Shown here piece after piece: positions 11,105-19,253 of a stretch of DNA of 64,000 bases (positions are counted from its first letter, which is position 1; each line of letters starts with the position of its first letter). The notes beneath the pieces are model-generated. The model had not been told where the DNA came from and made no database searches. It saw only the letters and a list, made by a program, of their open reading frames with translations. The translations under genes were made by a program, and so were the position numbers. The stretch is from Lepidonotus clava. Taxonomy: Eukaryota > Annelida > Polychaeta > Phyllodocida > Polynoidae. The stretch is taken from positions 26,784,458 through 26,848,457 of the forward strand of contig OW387146.1 of NCBI GenBank assembly GCA_936440205.1. The letters are read 5' to 3'.

Positions 11105-14100
11105 TTACTGTGCAGCCTCGTATCCTTGCTGGTCAGCTACCATCCAAGCTGGCGCAGCGTGTCCTCGGTAGGGTTCCAGGCGGTCCACATGGACCACCCC
11201 CCCCGGTTTCCCTCGTTTCTTCCGTACTACCACCCGTCCTCGGTCAAGCACCTTGACGATCAGTGCAGGGCCTATCCATGGAAATCGCAACTTCGTTCCC
11301 TTGTCCCTATCCACTACCGTATCGTGCACCCAGACCAGTTCTCCGGCGTGGTATTCCCGCCGAGTCACCTTCCCATCATACTCGTGTTTCTGATGGATGG
11401 CGGCTCGTTTCAGCCCCGTCCGGGCCTCCCGATAGGCCGCGACTAGCCCTTCCTCCAGGCTTTCCACATAGTCGCTTACCCGTCGGGGTTCCTCCTCTGG
11501 TCCTAGAGGTCTCCCATAAATCGCCTGTCGCGGCATCATGGTCTGTCGGCCCAGCATCATCATGTTCGGTGTCACTCCCGTGCTGGCTTGCGGCGTTGCT
11601 CTATAACTCATCATCACGAGCGGGACCATCTCGTCCCATTCCCGACCTGTCGCTCGGCAGCTGGCTTTCAAACAACACCCCAAAGTACGGAAACTTCGTT
11701 CTATGTACCCGTCACTCCTGGGGTGGTACGGCGTCGTTCTTGTTTTGTGAATCCCGAATAGTGCACAGACCTGAGCCACCACCTCGGATTCGAAATTCGT
11801 TCCTTGATCCGAGTGTAGTTCCCGAAACGCGCCGTACCGTGCTACTACTTCTTCAACCAGTTTGTTCGCCACTGTCGTTGCCTTTTGATCCGGGATTGGG
11901 AAACACTCCAACCATTTGGTGAAATAGCATCCCACCATCAGGCAATACTTATTTCCTCGTTTGGTGACTGGGTACGGGCCCGAAACATCCATGGCCAGCC
12001 GTTCCATCGGCTCCCCCACTATGTACTGATGTAGCGGCTCCCGTCTTCCTCTTCCCTTTTTCAGCAACGCGCAATCACATTCTCGACATTCCTTCCGCAC
12101 GTCTTCCCGGAGTCCCGGCCAGTAAAACCCTTGTTCCAACAGGGCCGTCGTCCTGGCGACTCCTAAATGCGCTCCTGCCGCGCCTCCATGGTATTCCCTT
12201 ACCAGCTTGGCCCGTTCCCCTCGGGGAACGACCAACTGGTTCCTCCAACCATGTCCTTCTAGTTCCCAGTACTTCCGATGCAGCACGCCATCCCTGAGGC
12301 TTAATCGTTCCCATTGCCTCCATAGGATCTTTGTTTCCCGGGATTCCGGAGATATGGCCTCCCAACCTGGCCGGTCCGCATCTTTTTCCATCCGTGCGAC
12401 AATCGGCCCTATATCTCGATCCCTCCTCTGCGCTGCTCTCATCTCCTGCGGGGACCATCCGGGCTCGTACCCCCGGGCCCGCGTCACTACTCTCACTTGT
12501 TCGGTATTCTCGTGCTCCTCTCCACATTGTTTGCACGGATACCGGGACAACGCGTCAGCGTTCCCATGCTTCCTGCCCGGTCGGTGTTGGAACGACACAT
12601 CATGCGAGTCGATAATCTCAATCCACCGAGCAGCCTGCCCCATCGGTTCCTTACTCCTCTGCAGCCAACTAACCGCGCTGTTATCCGTCCGGACTATCAC
12701 GCGTTGGCCATAGATGTAGCACCGAAAATGCTTCAAAGCTCGCACCACCGCCAACAGTTCTTTCCGCGTGGTGCAATACTTTCGTTCGTTTGACTCCAGG
12801 GTTTTGCTCGTGTAAGCTATCACCCGTTCCTCCCCTCTCTGCTCTTGTGATAGCACGGCTCCCGTTCCCACGTCACTGGCGTCTGTGTCAAGCCACCATT
12901 GTCCTTCTTCCTCCGGGAATCCCAACACCGGGGCCTCCGTTAGCGCCTTCTTCATCGCATCAAATGCCTCTTGTCGTCTCGCGCTCCACACGAATGGTTC
13001 CTCCTTCGTTGCCAATTCATACAAGGGGGCAGCCAACTCCGTGAAGCCGTTTATATGCCTTCTGTAGTACGAACATAATCCCACGAAGGCTCGTACCTCG
13101 TGGAGATCCCGCGGGACCGGCCACTCGGTTACTTGCCGACACTTTTCGGGGTCGGGTTCGATCCCGTTGAACGAGACAACGTGCCCCAAGAACGGAATCT
13201 TCTTCTGGAACAGCTTACATTTTCGCGCCTTTAACTTCAGTCCTGCAGCGTTCAGCCGGTCCAGAACCCGTACCAATCTTTCCAGAGTCACTTTGAACGT
13301 TGGTCCAAAGACCAGTATATCATCCAAGTATACCAGACACTCCTCCCACACGATTCCTCTGAGGATTCTTTCCATCAGTCTCTCGAAGGTGGCTGGGGCG
13401 TTCACTAGCCCGAATGGCATCACTTTGAACTCATATAATCCTCCTTGAGTCACGAAGGCCGTCTTTTCTTGGTCCTCCGGTGCCATCTCCACCTGCCAAT
13501 ATCCGCTCGCGAGATCCAGACTGCAGAAGAATAGGCTTCCTCCCAAAGTGTTGAGGCTGTCCTCTATCCGCGGGAGCGGATAGGCGTCCACTTTCGTAGC
13601 CTGGTTCAGTTTTCGGTAGTCAATACAGAACCTCGTTCCTCCGTCCTTCTTTTTGACTAGAACGGTCGGGCTACTCCACGCACTCCCGCTCTCTTGGATA
13701 ATCCCTAAATTTAACATATCCTCCACCAGTGCTCGTTCTTCCTCTCTCCTGGTGGCCGGATACCGTCTGACCCTCTGCTTGATCGGCATCTGATCTCCCG
13801 TTTTAATTCGATGTTGTACTAAATCTGTCCGTCCTAACTCATGTTTCGAGGTCGCAAACATTTGTTCCCGGGCCATGATGGCTTTCTCCAGCTCTTCGCC
13901 CTCCTTCGTGGTCAGGTCTTTCTTAGCCTCCCCTATCATTTCAGCGAGCGCTCCTGGGGGTTCTTTTGCTTCACTTCCTACTCCTCGTACCTCTTGTACG
14001 AAGGTGGCTTCTCCGAGTACCCCGCCGGTTTCCAATTTCGCGCTCTCGGTCCCTCGATTGGCCACCCAAACTTCATTTTCTTCTCCCAATGTCACCGTTC

Positions 14101-14797
14101 CTGGGATCACCTCCAGTCCCATAGGTAATCCAGCGCCGGTGATGACAGCCAGCTGTCCACCCTGTCTTATGTCCATTCTCGCTACTACTGTTACTCGGGT
14201 CACTTGGAGTGGGGGTATTTCCGTCGTTTTCTCGATTCGCACGACCTGTCCTCCGACGGTAACTGCCCGAATCCCATCCGTTCTCTGTTCTACTCCCGGG
14301 ATTCGTTCCCCCTCTCCCTCCCCCTCGGCGGGCAGGAAGATGGCACTCGCGTGGGGCTTAACTGTCAGCCGGTATTTCACCGCGAAGTCGTTTCCCAGGA
14401 TCCCTTCATCTCTACCGATGTCTGCCACCATGAACGTCCACTTCAACACGCGTGTTCCCAATTTCACTGGCAAGTTCGTGCATCCGTAGCACCGCAACGG
14501 ACTACCATCTACCGAGCAGAGACGTCCTTCATATCCATCCAGTTCTTCTCTTTTTCGTCCCCACTCTCTCCAGAGGCGTTCCGACAGCAGACTGATCATA
14601 GATCCGGTATCAACCAAAAAACGGACGACACTCTCTCCCACCGTCCCGGCCACATAAAGTCCACATTCTCCCATGCCTACTACTTCTCTCGCCGCGCCCG
14701 AAGGGGGCCCCGCGCTTACTGCGACGGCGACTGTCCGTTTCCCTGACGCTGGGAACACTCTCTTGCGAAATGGCCCTTCTGGTGACAGTGATGACAC
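11105..14797 (-). CDS. pol: Pol of copy A (protease, RT, RNase H, integrase)
   Basis: An open frame of 1,230 codons. It has no obvious ATG of its own at the left edge and is probably made as a Gag-Pol fusion. Domains in order: retropepsin with FLVDTGS near residue 60-66; reverse transcriptase with the FCIDYRKLNQ and YLDDILVF motifs near 390 and 490; RNase H with DTDASDVG near 636; a tether; integrase with an N-terminal HHCC finger (H...H...CRECDC), a DDE core including MDVSGPYP and the PYHPRSDGYIE segment; and a C-terminal GPY/F-like module (WIGPALIVKVLDRG). No chromodomain is seen. This order is the Ty3/Gypsy order. It makes the DNA copy of the element and inserts it into host chromosomes. 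Confidence 0.95.
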   Translation of the reverse strand: MSSLSPEGPFRKRVFPASGKRTVAVAVSAGPPSGAAREVVGMGECGLYVAGTVGESVVRFLVDTGSMISLLSERLWREWGRKREELDGYEGRLCSVDGSPLRCYGCTNLPVKLGTRVLKWTFMVADIGRDEGILGNDFAVKYRLTVKPHASAIFLPAEGEGEGERIPGVEQRTDGIRAVTVGGQVVRIEKTTEIPPLQVTRVTVVARMDIRQGGQLAVITGAGLPMGLEVIPGTVTLGEENEVWVANRGTESAKLETGGVLGEATFVQEVRGVGSEAKEPPGALAEMIGEAKKDLTTKEGEELEKAIMAREQMFATSKHELGRTDLVQHRIKTGDQMPIKQRVRRYPATRREEERALVEDMLNLGIIQESGSAWSSPTVLVKKKDGGTRFCIDYRKLNQATKVDAYPLPRIEDSLNTLGGSLFFCSLDLASGYWQVEMAPEDQEKTAFVTQGGLYEFKVMPFGLVNAPATFERLMERILRGIVWEECLVYLDDILVFGPTFKVTLERLVRVLDRLNAAGLKLKARKCKLFQKKIPFLGHVVSFNGIEPDPEKCRQVTEWPVPRDLHEVRAFVGLCSYYRRHINGFTELAAPLYELATKEEPFVWSARRQEAFDAMKKALTEAPVLGFPEEEGQWWLDTDASDVGTGAVLSQEQRGEERVIAYTSKTLESNERKYCTTRKELLAVVRALKHFRCYIYGQRVIVRTDNSAVSWLQRSKEPMGQAARWIEIIDSHDVSFQHRPGRKHGNADALSRYPCKQCGEEHENTEQVRVVTRARGYEPGWSPQEMRAAQRRDRDIGPIVARMEKDADRPGWEAISPESRETKILWRQWERLSLRDGVLHRKYWELEGHGWRNQLVVPRGERAKLVREYHGGAAGAHLGVARTTALLEQGFYWPGLREDVRKECRECDCALLKKGRGRREPLHQYIVGEPMERLAMDVSGPYPVTKRGNKYCLMVGCYFTKWLECFPIPDQKATTVANKLVEEVVARYGAFRELHSDQGTNFESEVVAQVCALFGIHKTRTTPYHPRSDGYIERSFRTLGCCLKASCRATGREWDEMVPLVMMSYRATPQASTGVTPNMMMLGRQTMMPRQAIYGRPLGPEEEPRRVSDYVESLEEGLVAAYREARTGLKRAAIHQKHEYDGKVTRREYHAGELVWVHDTVVDRDKGTKLRFPWIGPALIVKVLDRGRVVVRKKRGKPGGVVHVDRLEPYRGHAAPAWMVADQQGYEAAQ

Positions 14798-15666
14798 TCT
14801 AAATCTTCTTTTCGCTTCTTAAACGCCTCCCTCCTGGCCGTTGCTTGTCTTCTAGCTTCCCGTTCCTCTGCCAATTCTTTCATCATCTCCTCCAACTTAC
14901 CGTTCAAGGCCATGATCTGTGTATTGGCGTCCTCCTCGGGCTTCACTGCCCGCAGGAGGCGGCGTGAGTATCGTTCCTGTATTTCTACCACCTCTACCGC
15001 CTCCTCTAGTGTCTTGCATCCTTTCTCTGCACACTTCAGCTGAAGGTCTTCCCCAACTGCAGCCTGGAACGCATGTAGTGCTGCTTTTTCCTGGCTAGCG
15101 TAGTCGTTGGAGAAGTAGGCTCTCGATGCCAGTCGCCGGGCATTATCAGCCAACTCCTTCGCTGTCTGGTTCTTTACACGTTTCAAGCCCGCCAACTCTT
15201 GCAGAGCATTACACGTGTCCTTCTCCTGACCGAACCTCCGGCGCAACGCATCCACCCTCGCCGAGTAACGGAGTCGTTCCCTGTCCGGGAGTCCGACAAA
15301 GTACATTCGTGCCGTTCCCGTCAGCGAGAGGAAAAGCATCGCCGCTTTTTCCTCGGCCGTCCAGCGTCCCAATGTTGCGTACTCCTCAAACTGGTTGATC
15401 CATCCTTCGAAATCCGGTTTACCGTCATACTTCTCTGGTCGTAAACTGAACTTCTTCAAACTCGCTCCTTCCTGGCCGGTCTGTTGTTGTTGAGCCCGCA
15501 CATTCTGCTCATCCGTCGGGGTGGACGTTCCCATAAAATTAAACTGCCTACCCATGATGGTCGTGTCCTCCCCTTTGGTCTCGGTTTTCGCACCTCCTTT
15601 CTCCTCCCCACCTTCCTTGAAGGCGACGTCAGAATCCATCTGCTCGAAGACTGCCGCAGTCGCCAT
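14716..15666 (-). CDS. gag: Gag of copy A
   Basis: A 316-codon frame starting at the ATG at 15666-15664, about 75 bases after the 5' LTR; the frame is open further upstream, but without an ATG. Residues about 70-250 have the helical look of the Retrotrans_gag family, with charged helices after a KKFSLRPEKYDG segment. A C-terminal arginine/glutamate-rich stretch leads to one CCHC zinc knuckle (CHHCHQKGHFAREC, C-x2-C-x4-H-x4-C), the usual nucleic-acid-binding end of Gag. It would form the particle shell in the cytoplasm. Its 3' end overlaps the pol frame by roughly 80 bases, with pol in the -1 frame, the arrangement in which this family is known to use ribosomal frameshifting. Confidence 0.92.
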   Translation of the reverse strand: MATAAVFEQMDSDVAFKEGGEEKGGAKTETKGEDTTIMGRQFNFMGTSTPTDEQNVRAQQQQTGQEGASLKKFSLRPEKYDGKPDFEGWINQFEEYATLGRWTAEEKAAMLFLSLTGTARMYFVGLPDRERLRYSARVDALRRRFGQEKDTCNALQELAGLKRVKNQTAKELADNARRLASRAYFSNDYASQEKAALHAFQAAVGEDLQLKCAEKGCKTLEEAVEVVEIQERYSRRLLRAVKPEEDANTQIMALNGKLEEMMKELAEEREARRQATARREAFKKRKEDLECHHCHQKGHFARECSQRQGNGQSPSQ

Positions 15667-15727
15667 GAGTATCCAATACCGATGAAACACCCAAGATCCA
15701 CAAGTCCGTATGTGCCTATTTCAGCAC

Positions 15728-15742
15728 CACCGCTGCCACCAG
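15728..15742 (-). other. Primer binding site, tRNA-Leu type
   Basis: On the minus strand the 15 bases TGGTGGCAGCGGTGG begin one base after the 5' LTR. From memory, the 3' end of animal tRNA-Leu(AAG) is ...CCCACCGCTGCCA plus CCA, which pairs with all 15. This identifies the likely primer for minus-strand DNA synthesis and fixes the element's orientation. Confidence 0.8.
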
Positions 15743-15743
15743 T

Positions 15744-16667
15744 GTGACGTTCTCTGGTAAGTCGGGGTTGCCGATTCTTACGACAGAGGAACGTGGGGGT
15801 TGTTCGGGTCTCGGGGCGGACGGGGAATCCGGGCCAAGAACCGAGATGTGTTTCTAGAGTCGTGCCTCGCGCACGAGGGGGGGCTGAGCGAATCGATCGG
15901 CACTCGATGTCGACGGAGGACTGCGGGGGAGGGAAATTACGGTAGGGGTACGGGTCGGCCGGGGAACGGTCCACCCCTGAGTTCCGGTCCGCGGGGGCGA
16001 CGGGCCGACGGTCGCCTATTGTTTGGTAGCGTGGGGCCGAGCACGCCGCGCCCTCGTCCCCGCGGACTTCGCTCCCTCGTTCCGCTCCCCATGTCTTCGT
16101 ACCATACTATGCCTCGGTTTCCGGTACTACTTCGGGCCTTCGTGCCCTACTCCGTTCCCTCGTTCCTCGTTCTTCGGGCCTTCGGGCCCCTTCCCCTATG
16201 TTTCGACTACCTATCTCGGACTTCGACTGTTTTGTCCTAACTTCGACTTAATTACTCTATTCGGCTCATCTTTAGTGGTTGTTTCAGGAAAGAGGACACG
16301 TCTGGACACCAGGAGAACTGTTGAAGAACTCTGTTTATTCGGGCCTCACCGCCCCTTTATATACTAGAGAGGTCAGCCCTGATTGGCTGCCTTCGGTCAC
16401 GTGACCTACAATTGACGTCACTTCCGGTTTATATATTCCGTTTCCGGTTTACATTTCACTTCCGGTTTACATATTTCCGGGTTTCGTTCCATTACGTTTT
16501 CGTTATTCGTTCTTTACATATTCGTTCTTTACATCTATTTCGTTCTTCGTTCTTTACATATTCGTTATTCGTTCTTTACATATTCGTTCTTTACATCTAT
16601 TTTCATTATTACCTTATTTCTATTATTTTAACCTCTATGTATTTTGGCTGAATAGCCGTTCATCACA
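15744..16667 (-). repeat. 5' LTR of copy A
   Basis: A 924-bp LTR, 26 bp shorter than its partner because the AT-rich tandem repeat in U3 has fewer units. It carries the same TATATAAA box (16363-16356) and is followed, after one base, by the primer binding site. Confidence 0.95.
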
Positions 16668-16671
16668 CAAA
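16668..16671. repeat. Target site duplication of copy A, right
   Basis: CAAA immediately after the other LTR terminus, matching 3174-3177. Copy B's pol resumes directly after it. Confidence 0.9.
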
Positions 16672-18096
16672 CAATGTGGAGAGGAGCACGAGAATACCGA
16701 ACAAGTGAGAGTAGTGACGCGGGCCCGGGGGTACGAGCCTGGATGGTCCCCGCAGGAGATGAGAGCAGCGCAGAGGAGGGATCGAGATATAGGGCCGATT
16801 GTCGCACGGATGGAAAAAGATGCGGACCGGCCAGGTTGGGAGGCCATATCTCCGGAATCCCGGGAAACAAAGATCCTATGGAGGCAATGGGAACGATTAA
16901 GCCTCAGGGATGGCGTGCTGCATCGGAAGTACTGGGAACTAGAAGGACATGGTTGGAGGAACCAGTTGGTCGTTCCCCGAGGGGAACGGGCCAAGCTGGT
17001 AAGGGAATACCATGGAGGCGCGGCAGGAGCGCATTTAGGAGTCGCCAGGACGACGGCCCTGTTGGAACAAGGGTTTTACTGGCCGGGACTCCGGGAAGAC
17101 GTGCGGAAGGAATGTCGAGAATGTGATTGCGCGTTGCTGAAAAAGGGAAGAGGAAGACGGGAGCCGCTACATCAGTACATAGTGGGGGAGCCGATGGAAC
17201 GGCTGGCCATGGATGTTTCGGGCCCGTACCCAGTCACCAAACGAGGAAATAAGTATTGCCTGATGGTGGGATGCTATTTCACCAAATGGTTGGAGTGTTT
17301 CCCGATCCCGGATCAAAAGGCAACGACAGTGGCGAACAAACTGGTTGAAGAAGTAGTAGCACGGTACGGCGCGTTTCGGGAACTACACTCGGGTCAAGGA
17401 ACGAATTTCGAATCCGAGGTGGTGGCTCAGGTCTGTGCACTATTCGGGATTCACAAAACAAGAACGACGCCGTACCACCCCAGGAGTGACGGGTACATAG
17501 AACGAAGTTTCCGTACTTTGGGGTGTTGTTTGAAAGCCAGCTGCCGAGCGACAGGTCGGGAATGGGACGAGATGGTCCCGCTCGTGATGATGAGTTATAG
17601 AGCAACGCCGCAAGCCAGCACGGGAGTGACACCGAACATGATGATGCTGGGCCGACAGACCATGATGCCGCGACAGGCGATTTATGGGAGACCTCTAGGA
17701 CCAGAGGAGGAACCCCGACGGGTAAGCGACTATGTGGAAAGCCTGGAGGAAGGGCTAGTCGCGGCCTATCGGGAGGCCCGGACGGGGCTGAAACGAGCCG
17801 CCATCCATCAGAAACACGAGTATGATGGGAAGGTGACTCGGCGGGAATACCACGCCGGAGAACTGGTCTGGGTGCACGATACGGTAGTGGATAGGGACAA
17901 GGGAACGAAGTTGCGATTTCCATGGATAGGCCCTGCACTGATCGTCAAGGTGCTTGACCGAGGACGGGTGGTAGTACGGAAGAAACGAGGGAAACCGGGG
18001 GGGGTGGTCCATGTGGACCGCCTGGAACCCTACCGAGGACACGCTGCGCCAGCTTGGATGGTAGCTGACCAGCAAGGATACGAGGCTGCACAGTAA
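16672..18096 (+). CDS. pol: Pol of copy B, right part (integrase)
   Basis: The rest of copy B's pol, resuming directly after the right CAAA. It holds the tether, the HHCC finger (near 16995-17140), the DDE core and the GPY/F-like tail (near 17920-18040). It is separated from its start by copy A and so is part of a broken element. A first ATG inside this piece does not mark a real gene start. Confidence 0.92.
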   Translation, partial: QCGEEHENTEQVRVVTRARGYEPGWSPQEMRAAQRRDRDIGPIVARMEKDADRPGWEAISPESRETKILWRQWERLSLRDGVLHRKYWELEGHGWRNQLVVPRGERAKLVREYHGGAAGAHLGVARTTALLEQGFYWPGLREDVRKECRECDCALLKKGRGRREPLHQYIVGEPMERLAMDVSGPYPVTKRGNKYCLMVGCYFTKWLECFPIPDQKATTVANKLVEEVVARYGAFRELHSGQGTNFESEVVAQVCALFGIHKTRTTPYHPRSDGYIERSFRTLGCCLKASCRATGREWDEMVPLVMMSYRATPQASTGVTPNMMMLGRQTMMPRQAIYGRPLGPEEEPRRVSDYVESLEEGLVAAYREARTGLKRAAIHQKHEYDGKVTRREYHAGELVWVHDTVVDRDKGTKLRFPWIGPALIVKVLDRGRVVVRKKRGKPGGVVHVDRLEPYRGHAAPAWMVADQQGYEAAQ

Positions 18097-19253
18097 ATGC
18101 TTGGGGTGGGGCGCGCTAGGGCACGTAAGGAAACGGGGTACCCCCTTTTTGTGATGAAGTCGTTTTCGTGTCTCGATTCCGCAGGTGGAAGAGGACCAAG
18201 GGAACGACCAAATCGGCGCTACACAGAAAGGCTTTGGCCAAAAAGGACTGATCAACCTGGGGCCATTGAGTCGGGGCGGTGCGTTGACCACTACAGTAGG
18301 AGTGCAGGTCGTTAGGCTGTAGAGATTTGCTACCTAGCTGAAGATTGGTTCTCTTGCGGATGTAATATAGGTGGGAAATGCGGGGTTGGAACGAAAAACG
18401 GCGTTCGGGAGCCACGACGGCCCGAATGTCTAAAGTAGTCCCACGGAGCCGCTTTCCGGTCAGTTCGGAGGAACCACAGCGTGGAAAAGATGGTTGGATT
18501 ACAACGGAAGACAGACCCGGTGGCAAGCTGGTGAAGACTTCTGAAGTAATGCCGACTTGGTAATACCGCTTTACAGCGTCCAGGAGACCGGAGGAGAGTA
18601 GATGCGGCACTCTCGGGAACGCCGGAGGAACGAACGGACGGCTGTAAAAGGCGAGGCCTGAAACGAGGACGGGCTTTAAAGTAGGTCGTAAAAGAAGTAA
18701 AAGAGGACAAAGAGAACGGGGCGGCGGCGAGGAGATGATAACGCCGAGCCCCTGTGTTCTCCGGGAAGTGTGCGGAAGCACTGTGAGGGCCAAGATGAAA
18801 AAGGCAAGAAAAGGCGACGAGGGATGAAAGGACCGAGGGCGTCCGGTGGGGCAATAAAAGGCCTAGGAAAAACGCGAGGACGGGCGAAGGGCCGCGAGGT
18901 AAAGAAAGCAGGCGAGGCGGTGACCAGCGGCGGGCCCCGGGGACCGGAAAATAGTAGGGGGCGCCACCGTAGAAGTGGATGGTGAGTCTGACGCTAGGGG
19001 TCGCTAGTGCAGGCCACGCCCACTTCCGCCTGCGGCGGCTATAAAAGGCAGAGCGCTCGCCGGAGCAGGTCATTCTGGTCAGCCGACCAGGATTCATCGA
19101 ATCGCAGACGAGCAGACTGAGCTAAGGAGAAGAAAACAAGAAGAAAAGCAGAGAAGCGAGACGAGCAGCATCACCACGAGACAAAAACGGAAACGGCTGA
19201 CGGGACGAGCTTCAGGATTGGAACGAGCCCCGAAAGCCCGGAAAACAGACACG
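18097..19253 (+). other. Gap between pol and ORF3 in copy B
   Basis: Counterpart of 11104-9948. Near its start a pyrimidine-rich run ends in CCGCAG with AG at 18183-18184, which resembles a splice acceptor and could serve a spliced ORF3 message. Near its end lie the TATA box and initiator. No convincing gene is seen between. Confidence 0.5.
19040..19075 (+). promoter_or_regulatory. Internal TATA/Inr promoter of ORF3, copy B
   Basis: TATAAAA at 19040-19046 and TCATTC at 19070-19075 (A+1 at 19072), a spacing of 32 bases that fits a focused RNA polymerase II promoter. A CCACGCCC box and an ACTTCCG site lie within 30 bases upstream. A transcript from here would have a leader of about 180 bases before the ORF3 ATG at 19254. 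Confidence 0.6.

Larger units (their letters stand above)
3178..16667 (-). mobile_element. Ty3/Gypsy LTR element, copy A, full length, looks whole
   Basis: A 13,490-bp element on the minus strand, inserted into copy B in the opposite orientation. On its own strand it has 5' LTR (16667-15744), primer binding site, gag, pol, an accessory ORF3, a long 3' region with a hairpin array, a polypurine tract and 3' LTR (4127-3178). Both outer ends are TG...CA, and the 4-bp target duplication CAAA sits directly outside. Three long reading frames are open, so it looks whole. Its two LTRs differ by a handful of positions plus one copy-number change in a short tandem repeat, which points to a very recent insertion. 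A typical Gypsy element is about 5-8 kb; the excess is ORF3 plus two long noncoding stretches. Confidence 0.95.

Noticed and set aside
12530-16671. A separate third element in the centre of the palindrome
   Set aside because: This stretch is simply the gag, early pol and 5' LTR of copy A; LTR ends and target duplication account for it fully.
19218-19253. ORF3 start 12 codons upstream
   Set aside because: The codon there is TTG; the ATG at 19254 has a better context and suits a eukaryotic message.
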